Assembly: GCA_050084515.1 (NCBI GenBank)
Contig: CM114274.1
Span: 17,546,001-17,610,000 of the forward strand
Origin: Blasia pusilla
Lineage: Eukaryota; Marchantiophyta; Marchantiopsida; Blasiales
DNA: 64,000 nucleotides
Direction: 5' to 3'
Shown piece after piece: positions 42,084 through 53,134 of the stretch (within the stretch, counting starts at the first letter, position 1; each line of letters opens with the position of its first letter). Both the position numbers and the translations under genes were made by a program. The notes under the pieces are model-generated. The model made no database searches and was not told the origin of the DNA. It worked only from the letters and a program-made list of their open reading frames with translations.

Positions 42084-43092
42084 CTACTTCAGCTGCTTGG
42101 AGCCGACCGGTTCTTCCTCGGGATCAGTTGCTTCCCCGAGCTCCTGGGGTCGAGTCTGTTCAACTACTATTTGGATCGTCATCTCTGTCTGATTCTTTGA
42201 AATAGGAGAGTTCTCTGTCCGAAATCGCTGTCCGAGATCACCCTTCTGTGAACCTGCCAGATTGCTAATCCCCCCTTCAAGGGTACTAGTCTCTTCGACA
42301 AATGTCGGTGCCTGCTGGAATAAAGAGGAGTGGTCCACATCTTCTGAGAATGACCAAAAATTGCTTGTAGACTGTTGTTCTACATCTATCCATCTACTGT
42401 CCAAAGTGGAGTCACTAACTCCCGATGTATATCCTGAATCCGTGGAGGAGGTCTCTCCTTCATGCTCCACTATCTCCCACGTAATTGTGGTCTTGGGAGA
42501 TCCAAAGGTAAAAGTTTTCCTCCCCCAACTTGTTTGAGCCCGAGCCTTATATAACCAGGGTCTTCCTAGTAACATTGGATAAGTGGAAGGAGTAGGGGGG
42601 TCGATGACTATGAAATCCAACCTAAAGGGCTTATCCCCTATCACTACTGACAGATTAGCCAACTTCACTATAGGTACTACTCTAGATTGGTCTGCCATGC
42701 GTAAAATTTTTGGTGTGGATTCAAACTTTGTGAATCCCAGCAATCATTATGTTCACCCCAGAGCCTCCATCTACAGGGACACTTTTAACTAAACATCCTG
42801 CTACTTGCACTTCTATGTCTGGTGGTCCTAAATCTTCAACAATGTCTCCTACTTGGTTTACAATTGTGGCAGGAAGCTTATATTTTCGCTTCCTCCCTGT
42901 TACTAAAGGTCTAATCTGTTTTCTATAAAAGGAATTCTCCCTAAGTAACTCACCAATGGTTACATTTGCTTTTGTCTCCGATACATCCTTCAAAATGTCA
43001 TATCCTTGTTTTCCATCTCTCCTGTTTCCTTCAAATTTCACAGTCTTTAATATCTGGTCAGGCCGATCCAGCGAAGTAGCGATTTCGCCCAC
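42084..43092 (-). pseudogene. gypsy aspartic protease and linker (outer element)
   Basis: 43,092-42,721: IVNQVGDIVEDLGPPDIEVQ, then VDGGSGVNIM (about 42,774-42,745), the DGG-variant protease active site seen in plant gypsies. After a shift near 42,740, 42,743-42,084 continues TPKILRMADQSRVVPIVKL and DPPTPSTYPMLLGRPWLYKA. The latter is the conserved LLGRPWL end of the protease, followed by a variable acidic linker to RT. The protease would cleave the polyprotein. Confidence 0.87.
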
Positions 43093-45245
43093 TCGTGAGT
43101 TTGTGTTTTCAGTCCTTTGGCTCGACTTTGCTCCTCCTGGATTAGATCCTGTTCTTCTCCCCTGATATCCCCTAGAAAGTACTTAGGGTCATTCATGTCG
43201 TAAGCTGGATCCAATTCCTTTGGGATCCCTTCACTTTGCTTGCCCCCTGACTTCTCTTCCTTCTTCTTTGACGCCCGGCTTTCCTTTCTTTTGGACATCT
43301 GGTCCCGCAATTCCTGATAATCTTTCTTCTTCATATTCCTGGTTGTTGCCTTGAAGACTTCTCCTTCCACAAACTCCACCTCTTGGCAGTGCTTAACTTC
43401 CTCCAGAGCGGCCTCCTCCATATAAATTAGCCTAACCTCTGTCTCCACTTTCGCTTCAGGATCCCTTACATACTTTACCAGCATCTTAGGTTGAACTGGG
43501 TTTGGACATTCTAGAGGCGTGTGTCCTCCAACCCCACAATTCCCACATAGGATTTGCACAGGTTTTGGGGCTCTCGGCCATGGGCAGGATGGTGAATAGT
43601 GGCGAGGGTCTCCACAATTATAGCAAGTGCCCTTTACTCGAGGTTTGTTGGGATCTGGATATCCTCCCGGGGGTTCCATAGGGGGCCTCGATACGGGCTT
43701 AGTACCCATTGGACCGGTACCTCTCCCAATTCCTTGTGGTTGGGCTCCATATATTCTGGGTGGTGCCTAAGGTACTATTGTCTGCACTAACCTCCAATGG
43801 ACTTCCTCCATATCATCAGTCTAGAAAATTTCCTGCATCTCCTCTTCCTCTGTTTCTATGTATCTCATATCCTAAGGACATTCAGCTGGATAATGTCCTC
43901 TCTTCCTACAGGTAGTGCACCAGACTCCTGGCCCCTGTAATGGGACAGGGCGTCTACGAGCCCCATTTTCAGCCAGGTTTACTGCTAGCTTATCAAACTT
44001 GCCAGCTAGATCATCTATAGTCTTCTGAAAAATTTTCTTGGAGTCCGGCTCCCTAGCTCTTTTGAAATTCCTTTTATCTTCCCCTCTCTTCTTCCTCCGT
44101 CTCGTCTCCTCAGAGCCACTGGAGGACCTCGACGAAATTCAAATTGAGCTGCTTGAGTCATCCCCTGAGGTATCATCTTCTGTATCCTCACTACTCGTTA
44201 CGTTCCTCTTGTAGTGTCCCCTGGATCTGCCCTTCTTCTTTTTGCTCTTCTTAGCCTCAGCTCTTTCCTCCTTCCATAACTCTTTTTCTTGGGATTGCTC
44301 CACATCCACAAACTTCTGACTCTATTTTATGGCATCTGCAATGGTGAGAGGTTCTTGTTGTCTTACAAATTTGTTCATTTCTCTAGGTAGCCCACCTATG
44401 AAGTATTCAGCTTGCATCTCCGCACTTGGAGGGGGGTTAATCTTGTCAAGAAGTATCCGTACCCTCCTACCAAAACTTCTAGTGGACTCCCTATCTTTCA
44501 TCTTAATACTCCGGAGTCGGGCCATAATCTTGGACATTGACTTTTCTTTTCTGAAAGCCTGTAAAAAAGAAGTACTGATCAAGCCCCAATCGGCCTTGAT
44601 GGCTGGAGTGAGGTCATTATGATACCAGTGCATGGCATCCTCCTTCATCAGTCGAGGAAATATGCGCAAGAGTTCTGGTTCCGCATCCTCCTTGTTAGTT
44701 AGTGCTGTTTCCAACAATCCCATCATCCAATCATCGGCATCCTGCTTTCGTCCATAAAACTTAGAATATTTTAACTTGGTAGAACCCATTGCAAGGTTCG
44801 GAAGCAGATGGCTAATGGCAATGCCCTTTCTTGCACCAGATTGAGCCCCGGTGGAACTTGCTCCAATGGCCGGGGGTAAATTTGCAGCACTTGGAGGATT
44901 GTTTCGATTCAATGCACTCCCTACCCCTATAGTAGTGGGACTAAAATTTGGTATCCAGGAGTCTACTGAACACCCATGACGTTTTGGACTTGCTTTGTGG
45001 GTCCTTCCTGATCTGGGTCCAATGTTCAGTATAGTTGGATGGGATTTAGCCGGCCTATCTAGTGTTCCCGAGGTGGAGATTTCTCCTAAGGTTCTTGATC
45101 GGAAAGGACTTGTTACATTCTTGTCTCCCAAAGGATCGGCTAAGTCCAAATAAGCAGGAAGGGTACCGCCTGTTAATACGGGATTGACATTTTGCTTGAA
45201 ACTTGTCAAGAGAGTTTGATGCATCTTGGAGACCGTGTGGGTCAA
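43047..45245 (-). pseudogene. gypsy gag (outer element) with three CCHC zinc knuckles
   Basis: 45,245-44,322 is a 307-codon frame with the capsid segment (KYSKFYGRKQDADDWMMGLL, MKEDAMHWYHNDLTPAIKAD, FRKEKSMSKIMARLRSIKMK, NKFVRQQEPLTIADAI). A stop follows, then a Lys/Ser-rich stretch. CCHC knuckles are CTTCRKRGHYPAEC (43,919-43,878), CYNCGDPRHYSPSC (43,625-43,584) and CGNCGVGGHTPLEC (43,547-43,506), two of them in one frame. The first 20 or so residues of the long frame are the reverse complement of the tandem-repeat unit, so either the true start lies downstream or gag extends into the repeat. Confidence 0.88.
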
Positions 45246-45334
45246 ATTTCAGCTCAAGATAGGAAAGTTGGACAACATGGAAAATGAAAAACCCTTATTT
45301 TGATAGAAGGTCTTATGATTCAGGTCAAAAAATG
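45180..45334. repeat. displaced last unit of the 180-bp array
   Basis: It contains TTTTGCTTGAAACTTGTCAAG, TTGGAGACCGTGTGGG, TCAAATTTCAGCTCAAGATA and TTGATAGAAGGTCT, ending AGGTCAAAAAA at the nested insertion. It overlaps the N-terminal codons of the outer gag frame on the minus strand. Confidence 0.88.
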
Positions 45335-45697
45335 TGTCATGACCATACGGATTATGTCGTAGAGTATAGTGTGCCAGTAGAGGACATTCCTTATGTAGGA
45401 CCGTAGTGGCTTGGTAGAGATGCGGTTCCATACATAGGGTTGGGGTTACTCGGTTGGGGTGAGTTTCCCAGAGGGGCCGCTCTTAGGTTGGAGGGTATAA
45501 GGTGGAGTGCACTCAAAGAACGATCAGTTCTTTGAGTTGAGCTGTGCGTTGGGAGTTAGCCTTGGTAGTGAGTAGAGCTCTTGGCTATGGTGTTTCCCGC
45601 AAGCTTCAACCTGGATTCTCCCATCGTGGAGTGGGTTTGGCTCGATTGTATGTGATTGTAAACGTGTTTTATGACAGTAGGTCTTTCACGGATTTCA
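45335..45697 (+). repeat. 5' LTR (part) of the DNMT-gypsy
   Basis: It begins TGTCATGACCATACGGATTA and is nearly identical to 53,992-54,355, up to GGTCTTTCACGGATTT. The 3' copy then continues with a 110-bp module (54,356-54,466) that is absent here, where the leader starts CACTCAAAGAACTGG. The near identity of the two copies suggests a fairly recent insertion despite the coding decay. Confidence 0.85.
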
Positions 45698-46500
45698 CTC
45701 AAAGAACTGGAGTAGATCGATGGTAGCTTCGATTGTAGATCAGTAGGATCTGGTTAGGGCTGATTGTGTACTTAGCCGTGGATGTTCGTGGCTTGTGGCC
45801 TATGTTGGAGGTGTGAATCTGGTGCGCGGTTGGTTGGGAAAGAAGCGCCTTTTTGAGAGCTTTCCAACGCGCGAGGCTTCGAGGCAACTCGTGGTAGCTC
45901 GGGGCGAGTGGGCGTGAGAGGCGGAGTAAGGAGCAAGGAGCAAGCAAGCAAGCTTGCTTGCTTGGGCGTGAGGCAATTTTGCAGGATTTGGGATTTGAGT
46001 TTTGCATAATGGTCACCCATCTTTGGGCTATTGCACTGGAGGACGCTTAAGCTGTTGAGTTCTTAACTATGCCAGTGTCTGATTGTTGTAGCTCATTTGG
46101 TGTTGTTCGGAGATGTGTTAGGCGCTTTATGCATCTCAGGTTTTGGTTGATGTACCTCTAGCGCATAAATCTGAGTGTAGCCTCTCCATGCGGTGATATT
46201 TTCAGGTCTTTGCGAGTTCGACTAGTACGTCATCGACCCGGCGGAGTAGCTATTGCGTTAGAATTGTGTGGTGGGTTTTGTGGATTCAGGGGCATCACGT
46301 TTGGTGGATTGTGTTACCTTGATTTCCATTTGCGGTTGGAGGGTTGTCGTTGGACTTCTGTGTTTGGATCCCCTCCATCGTGCTTTTGCTTCGCCCATTG
46401 TTAGGGTTGACGCTGATTTCGAGTAGTGTTACTCCTGTGCTGCTCCGATAGTGAGGTTGGAGTGATGACGATGAGACCGTGGGAGGCTTCGGTAGTGATG
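45698..46500 (+). other. leader region of the DNMT-gypsy
   Basis: No convincing coding sequence and no standard initiator-Met PBS found after the LTR part. Contains a 24-bp perfect palindrome CAAGCAAGCAAG/CTTGCTTGCTTG (45,941-45,964). Short frames on both strands appear to be chance. Confidence 0.5.
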
Positions 46501-48235
46501 AGAGGTTAGATTGCCTACACCCATAGCTAGTAGAGCTACAATAGTAGAGCGACATCGGCGTCACTTGGGTAATTTGGTGGTGGTGCGGCATCGGCGTTGG
46601 TCATCACGGAGCTGTCGGGTGGTCTGGTTGGGGACCGTGGTGGTTTCACACGGAGTGGATTTAGGTATCGGCTACCTTTTCCACTTCCGACGGTTGATGA
46701 AGAGGAGGACCAGGGTGTTCCAAACACCGAGTCTTCTACGTTGTTATCGAGTGTTGCAGCTCCATTGATTTGGGACATGGACGGTGGATATGGGGCCATG
46801 AAGGGCCCACGACGATACTCGGTGCAAAGTGGGCACCATTGAGTTGGAGGACTTCATGCGAGGAGTTTGATACGTGGTGTGATATGCAGATGTTTGCGGG
46901 AACGCCACGTTGTTTACACCCTTCTTGGCTTGGAAGGGGTTGTTTCAAAGACTTGGAAGGACCACCCATGGATGATTACCATGAGTTTAGGAAGGACCAT
47001 GTTCTTTGAGATTGAGGAATGGAGACAATATTGGTCTCAGGCTATGTGTCTATCACCCATGGTGGTATTGATAGTAGTGCTCCTACTATGCCGGCCCGAC
47101 CCGACGTTGAGTGGTGCAGTATGAGCGGAGTGGGGGTACCGGTGGAGGTACTAGTGGGGGTACTAGTGGAGGTACTAGTGCCCCACCATCGTTTAGCCCG
47201 ATTGCATGAGAGTTCTTCAAGAGGTTGAAGAAGAACTATCAAGGAGTGAAGACGGAGAAGTTGAGGAATCTTCAGGACTTTGAGCGAAAGGCGGTGAGAG
47301 TCTTCGTGAGGCATACACAGCGTATCGGCACGCTTGATTTCGATTACCAGGGTGTGACCGAGGATCAGGCGATCGATTTTGGTATGGGATCTTGGGCAGA
47401 GATTTGCGCCGTAGGGTACGTGATGCTACTCTTATGAGTGATGATTCACCCACATTGACCCATGTGTTTGCTCTATCGAGAAGATTGAGCTTAACATGGT
47501 GAAGGAGAGAGTGATGACATCCGCATTCAAGAGGGGATACAACTACTACTTCTCGGGTTCAGCCGCCCACCTCACAGTTCTCGTAGTAGTGGTGGTGGTA
47601 GTAGTAGTGGGAGTCGTGGGGTACACGCGACCTTAGTCAAGTCCTAGAGGGACATTTGTGCAGAGACCATTGCCTTCATTTGCTGCCCCGCAGCAAGGGC
47701 GATCATGTTGGACATGTGGAGGTGATCATGTTAGGAAGTTTTGTCCCCAAGAGGATGGGAGACGGACTTTGGAGGATGGGCCTCAGTCAGCCCCAACTCA
47801 GTGTGATCATTGCGGGAGACTAGGTCATCCTTGAGAGCGTTGCTTTGATCTCCATCCCGAGTTGAGATCAGGCCGTGGCCGTGGTGGAGTAGCTCCGAGA
47901 GGCCGAGGTGGTAGAGGTGGTAGGGGTGGTAGAGGTGGACCAGTGGTTGGAGAGCCTACGGTGGCTACCCCTACCACTACGACAGAGTCGACTATGGTGC
48001 CGAGGATTGAGCAGATTGGAGCGAAGTTGGCTACTATGGTGGTATCCAAAGATAGATCAGGTTCGGGAGCAGGGGCTTCCACCTCTTATGGAGGGGATGA
48101 TCTCTCTTATATGGCGAGTGCGGCCGAGGTTGAGGCATCGGTGCGACGAGAGGAGCCACTCGGCGTCGAGCCACGTGGTGCTATTGTGGAGTTGGACCCA
48201 CAGAGGGGTGAGGGGGAGGCGAGCTAGGCTTCCCT
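46501..48235 (+). pseudogene. gag of the DNMT-gypsy with two zinc knuckles and an RGG-rich tail
   Basis: Capsid-like pieces in several frames: FDTWCDMQMFAGTPRCLH (about 46,870), FKDLEGPPMDDYHEFRKDH (about 46,950), then LKKNYQGVKTEKLRNLQDFE (47,225-47,284) and VTEDQAIDFGMG. Nucleocapsid: CWTCGGDHVRKFC at 47,706-47,744 (CX2CX3HX4C) and CDHCGRLGH...C at 47,802-47,843, the latter with a TGA inside. The same frame continues as a Gly/Arg-rich tail (RGGRGGRGGRGG, about 47,905-47,940) to a stop at 48,227. A GGT-rich stretch near 47,140-47,190 (TACTAGTGGAGG repeats) lies before the capsid part. Packages element RNA. Confidence 0.7.
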
Positions 48236-48650
48236 GATCATTCTTATTGCGAGGTGCTTAGGACTCCATCCATGGTTCCTCACGCGAGCCTATTGAGCCG
48301 GCAGTGGGGATCGAGGCATCTACATCGCGTGTAGTAGACACGGATCAAAGACATCCAATGCGATTGCGGATGGCAACTTCGGTGTTGGGATCCCCATTGT
48401 TTTCGGCCACGAGCCGATGGCTTTAGGAGTTGACTTAGCTCTCTGTATTTTGATTAGCGACCACGTTGTGTGAACGTGGGGTGTTATTCTTGCTACACGT
48501 GTTGAGGTGGATGAGGGTGTTGCGGTGGAGCGACCCTCTATGTCGGGAGTAGCATTGAGTACGGTGCTACTTGGCGGCGACACCGGCGAAGATGGATGCA
48601 TTACCGGCCCGGCCAGCCATTGATCGTGAGAGGCTTACACTGGTGTATGT
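48236..48650. other. gag-protease spacer of the DNMT-gypsy, no domain recognised
   Basis: About 400 bases between the end of the RGG tail and the protease remnant. Frames are short and none carries a motif. Confidence 0.45.
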
Positions 48651-49080
48651 ATGTTGGACAACCGGAGTGGGATCTTCCGATTGGTGAGTCCTACTGGAGG
48701 AGTGTATAGACCAGATAGAGTCTTGTTAGACTCGGTGCCCAACCTTGATGTTGGGAAAGGCGGCATGTATTGGTTTGGGTATTCGGAGGTCGAGCTTGAG
48801 CCTTGCCCATTCAGATTCAAACATCACTTGGAGGAGCCAATGATAGGTCTCAATTCATGACACGGGAAAAGTTTTATGTACAGTTGAGACCAGATCATGC
48901 GACCGATAGCTCCGGTTGGGAGTATCTGCGGTAGTCACATCGGCCGAGTCGTATGATGTACTAGTTGGAGGAGCGATTGTACCCGATGGGTTTTCAGATA
49001 TTCTTCGGTCGAGACAGGCCCCACTGACCTGGTTGGCGTCCGGAGATAGACGTATGAGCCAAGTTCTGTGAGATTTATTT
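48651..49080 (+). pseudogene. aspartic protease remnant of the DNMT-gypsy
   Basis: RPDRVLLDSVPNLDVGKGGM (about 48,706-48,765) corresponds to the retropepsin active-site strand (LLDSGAxP...GK). The Gly after DS is lost through a one-base shift, while a neighbouring frame preserves TLMLGKAACIGLGI. Position between gag knuckles and the pol domains supports the assignment. Frameshifted throughout. Confidence 0.55.
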
Positions 49081-49414
49081 CCGGGGCTCAACCAGAGGGT
49101 CTTCCCCAACAAAGTGTTAGCATCGTGGGTGGTTTTAGTGGAATAGTCACTTGGCCGGGAGACTTTTTGGAGGGTAATGTTTCTGCTATGGATTCTCCTG
49201 CGCATGAGGAGGTAGAGGAGGTCCCTATTTTTGCAGCAGTGGCATCCTCATCGTTGGATGTGCCACTTTGGAGTTCAGGCGGTGCACTACGGCAGGAGGC
49301 TGATCGCCTAGTGCAGGAGGCTTGGTGTGAGGTTATACCTCACGAGGAAGAGGAGGCCCCACGGCGGACTCCTACTACAGTCGATTAGGTTATCCCCTTT
49401 GGATACTACACCCA

Positions 49415-50353
49415 TTGTATGGCAAGTATCCGCCGGAGGGTATTTGTGTGTTAGATCTCTTTGGTGGGATTAGCTTTGGTTTGGTGCATGATGTTGCAGC
49501 CGGTATTCTGTCTTGGAGATACGTGTATGTGGAGCGAGATGAGACGGCCCAGAGAGTCTCATCTCGACATATTGGTCAGTTGATGCGGAGATACCCTGAG
49601 TTGTTGCCGCCATCAGCTATTCGTGGGTACCAGCGTGCTTTACCATCACACATTGCATTGTTGGGGGCGCAGGACCTTGAGAGGGTTGGTCCTGTGGATT
49701 TGGTGATTCTTTGGATGGCCATGTCGGTCATACACGTCTTTGGTCGTGGTGAGGGATTACATGACCCTAGGTCTCGATTTTTGGGAGATGTTACGGGTGT
49801 TACGACATCTTCAGGTTCATCAGGCATGTGCTCTAGCTTACATTCTGGAGAATGTTCCATTGTTGGGTGACACTCGGACCCGGATGATGGCGAGTGTTCA
49901 TGAGGTGCGGTCTTGGATTGGACCAGCGGTGTTGTTGGATGCAGCGAGTTGGCTTGCGTGCACATCGTCCACGCTTGTGGTGGACAAACTTGTTGCCTAG
50001 GGAGTTCTCGTCGAGCATATGATGCAAAGGCGGGATCCTCGCCTTACGTGGATAGTATCTTGAATCTTTGGCGACTTTCTCAAGTGGTGAGGGTTATTGA
50101 TCGGTCACCCATGGCGGTGGTGAACCGTGTGGGCCAGACCTAGGATGGCACTACCCACATTTGTGAGTTTTCCTCGTCACATGCCTCAGAGGAAGGTGGT
50201 CCGGGGCTTGTATGGGATTCTCATGTGCGAGTTGGTGGAGCCTAACGCTGATGAGAGAGAGCGTGCAATGGGATTTGCAATCGGTGTGAAAGCGGTTGCT
50301 TCTATTTCGAGGCTTCACGACGTCATGTGTTGGGTCAGGCCATGGACCTGAAT
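49415..50353 (+). pseudogene. C5 cytosine DNA methyltransferase domain carried by the gypsy, broken
   Basis: About 305 codons over at least four frames, motifs in canonical order. Motif I: VLDLFGGISFGL (49,448-49,483), SAM-binding. Motif II-like: YVERDETAQRVSSRHIG. Motif IV: GWPC (49,713-49,724), keeping the catalytic Cys though the usual Gln after PC is Arg. FWEMLRVLRHLQ follows. Motif VI: YILENVPLLG with ENV at 49,848-49,856. Motif VIII-like: HRPRLWWTNL (49,963-49,992). Target-recognition region: EPNADERERAMGF (50,238-50,276). Motif X: SRRHVLGQAMDLN (50,315-50,353). The order I to X excludes rearranged plant DRM enzymes. It would transfer methyl from SAM to cytosine C5. The domain sits between protease and RT. 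It is now dead from shifts near 49,705, 49,950-50,000, 50,150 and 50,290. Confidence 0.88.
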
Positions 50354-50900
50354 TGTTTGACTTGGATTTTGAGTCTTGGTATGGGCGAGCGGCGTCGACT
50401 TTGGACTATGTCTGTGGGTCTTCCACCCCTTGTAATGAGCTCGATGGCTCCGGGACGGTAGAGGCATCGGGAAGCGAGGAGAGTAGTATTTTGCATCCTT
50501 GGAGTAAATGGGATGTAATGGTGGGCATGTGGAGTTGGTTGCTCATCTTTGGTGGAGGAGTTATTTGCTCGAGATGATGGTGTAGCTAAGGGTGTACCAT
50601 CTTGTGAGGGGTTGTGAGCGACCAATGGCATGGCATCCCTCTCCCTCTAGTGTGCCAAAGTGGAGGAGACTTGGGAGCCATTACTTGGGCCCAAGCTTAC
50701 GGGGGAGGTGAGAAACGACGCTTGACACAGTTCCACGTGCTTATAGGAGTTGTTTTGCCTTTAGCATGAAGGAGTTGGGTTCTCTGGTTGGACCCGGTAT
50801 ACGGATTGATTTGGCTAGTGATACGCCAATCTTCCGTCGTCTCTACCGATATAGTGATATGGAGAGGGACTTGATTGAGTAGGACGTTGGACCTTTTGGA
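50354..50900 (+). other. DNMT-RT spacer of the DNMT-gypsy
   Basis: Between DNMT motif X and the RT. Frames are short; third-frame residues directly after motif X (CLTWILSLGMGERRRLW) may be the enzyme's last helix. No other domain recognised. Confidence 0.45.
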
Positions 50901-51521
50901 GGCTGGATTAGTGGAGTTGTCGCATGGAGAGTATGCATCGCCCACATGTCATGCCTACTAAAAAGGATATGCATGGCAACTACACGGATAGGCGGATGTG
51001 TGAGATTACCGTCCTATCAATCGGCAAACCAAGGCCGATAGGTATGCCATGCCTACACCGAGGAGATCTTTGATGTGGGGGACAGGCAAAGATTTTCAGT
51101 ATTTTGGATCTTGGGCAAGATACCATCAATTGCCGATTCGGAGAGTGACAAGGCCAAGACAAAGCATTTTGGGGTGTCAACTCTCATGGCAAGGATTGTT
51201 TGTACGGTGGAAATTCTTACCCTTTGGGTTGAAGAATGCACTGCCGAGTTTCAAAGAGTGATGGGCGGGATCCTAGCGGGGTTGGATTTTGTTCGGTGTT
51301 ACATTGATGATATCTTGGTGTTCAGTAACACGGTGGAGGAACATCAGATACATTTGCAGATGGTGTTTGAGCGGTTGAAAGCTCATGGTCTACGTTTGCA
51401 TCCAGGAAAGTGTAAGTTCTTCCATGAGGATGTTGAGTACTTGGGTCATGTGATCTATCCAGGTGGTTTGGGAGTTCAGCAAGCAAAGGTGGAGGCTATT
51501 GCACTTATTCGCGTCCGGTAG
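50901..51521 (+). pseudogene. reverse transcriptase of the DNMT-gypsy, broken
   Basis: 50,930-51,190 retains fragments in alternating frames: SCLLKRICMATT-like, then the finger/palm segment overlapping the frame MGDRQRFSVFWILGKIPSI. From 51,237 one frame is clean: TAEFQRVMGGILAGLDFVRC, YIDDILVFSNTVEEHQIHLQ (the YIDD box at 51,300-51,311 is intact), LHPGKCKFFHEDVEYLGHVI. A shift at 51,521 separates it from RNase H. RT blocks clearly follow the DNMT domain rather than preceding it. Confidence 0.9.
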
Positions 51522-51523
51522 AT

Positions 51524-52110
51524 GTGAGTAGAGTTCGAGCATTCATGGGATTGGCGAACTACTATCGGAGGTATGTGAAGGGATTTAGTGCTATGGCAAA
51601 GCCTTTGAACCAATTTCTGAAATCAGATCAAGAGTGGCATTGGGGAGATGATCAGGAGAGAGCTTTTGTGGAGCTTAAGGCCCAGTTGGTGGCGGCGCCT
51701 ATCTTGAGGAGACCTATCGAGGGCGCCCATTTCAGATTACACACTGATTGGAGTAGGTTGGGACTTGGAGCGGTGTTGACACAACATGATGATGAGCACA
51801 TGGAGTTTGTGGTGGCCTATGCAAGTCGTTCGAATAATGCAAAGTGGAGTCGCTATAGTTCATATGAGGGAGAGTGCTTGGCAAGAGTGTGGTGTGGCAC
51901 ACTTTAGGTGTTACTTGTTTGGCACCCAGTTTACCCTTATTCTTCGATCACCAACCGCTCAAGTGGTTGATGGAGTCGGACAAGCTTACAGGGAAGCTTG
52001 CACGGTGGGCTCTTATCTTACAGAGTATGACTTCCGGGTGGTACATAGACTGGAGTTGCCAACCTGATGATCTTGATGGGTTGAGTAGGAACCCATGTAC
52101 TAGCCAAGAG
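51524..52110 (+). pseudogene. RNase H of the DNMT-gypsy
   Basis: 51,524-51,907: VRAFMGLANYYRRYVKGFSA, then FRLHTDWSRLGLGAVLTQHD (first Asp in HTDWS) and SRYSSYEGECLARVW (Glu in YEGE). A shift near 51,900 leads to RCYLFGTQFTLILRSPTAQV, where the expected third Asp (TDHxxL) has become RSPT, then LTEYDFRVVHRLELPTDD and GLSRNP to about 52,095. The missing Asp would impair hydrolysis even without the shifts. Confidence 0.88.
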
Positions 52111-52439
52111 GATACAACAGGGCTAGATGGCATGGCGAGGTTGATGAGGAGATGGTGCCAGGTTGGCATGCATCCGCCTTTTATGTTGGTTAGGTGGACT
52201 CTAGTATGGAGGACCACATGATATCTTACTCTAGTCGAGGGTAGATGGCGCCCTTGGATCCTAAGGTTGGAGATGGTGGTGCGGATCAATGTGATATTCA
52301 TGATGATGCGTTGGTGTTGGAGTTCCTACGGGTTGAGAGGGTGCCAAGCATAGTGAGTGCCAAGGAGCGAGACCGTGTTCTTCAACGTGCTAAGAGGTAT
52401 CGATTGGGGAACACATATTCTCCGCGTGTGGGAGGATGG

Positions 52440-53134
52440 TAGAGTACAGTAGTGCCACATTTGGCTCAGAGAGCGCATTGTGCGACATGCCCATGAGGAG
52501 TTGGGACATTTTGGGGTAAAGCGTCACGTATAGCTTACTCCTTGGCGTATTGGTGGCGTGGCATGCATACTCAGTGCAGCGATTGGTGTCACGTTGTATG
52601 GTTTGTGACCGGGTGAGGGCATCATTTAATGCCCCTACACCACAATTACACCCCTTGCCTATTATGGGGTTGGGTTACCGTTGGAGTGTGGACTTTGCGG
52701 GACCGTTACCGTTGGTTATCGACATCATCGATATGTGTTGGTGATGGTGGAGCACTTCTCCAAGTGGATTGAGTTGGTGGCATTACGGACAAGGCGAGTG
52801 AGGAACGGCGTATGCGTTTCGGATAGAGTGCTTAGTCATTTTGGTGCACCAACTGAAGTCTTTGACGACCAGTCTGAGTTTCAGGGTGAGTTTGGTCTTG
52901 TGTGACAAGGCGTTGATTGATCATCGGACCACGTCTCGAGATCATCAGGCGGATGGTTTGGCTGGCGTGTGGTTCAGACGGTGAAGAGGGCATTGCGCAA
53001 GTATGGCCTCTGAAGGGGCATCTTGGAGACTGGGATATTCGGTTGCCATGGTTAGCCATGGGGTATAGGTTCGATCGCCAAGCATCCTTGGCTTCCTTTT
53101 CACCTTATTTTCATTATACGGCCGAGATCCAGAC
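52440..53134 (+). pseudogene. integrase core of the DNMT-gypsy, broken
   Basis: Zinc-binding part: RHAHEELGHFG (about 52,480-52,515) and SRCMVCDRVRASF (about 52,590-52,628), an HHCC module. Core: RWSVDFAGPLPLV (first Asp, about 52,681-52,715), then after a shift YVLVMVEHFSKWIELVALRT, FGAPTEVFDDQSEFQGEF (second Asp region). The catalytic Glu segment near 52,950 is unrecognisable because of a shift (VVQTVKRALRKYGL follows). DWDIRLPWLAMGYRFDRQ is the usual post-core helix. Confidence 0.85.

Noticed and set aside
42583-43165. Plus-strand frames across the outer gypsy protease/gag
   Set aside because: Antisense shadows of minus-strand gag-pol, which carries the protease and zinc-knuckle motifs.
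45511-45535. AAAGAAC...GTTCTTT as part of the perfect inverted-repeat class
   Set aside because: Short arms within the DNMT-gypsy LTR and likely part of its normal sequence; too short to count with the 13-20 bp set.
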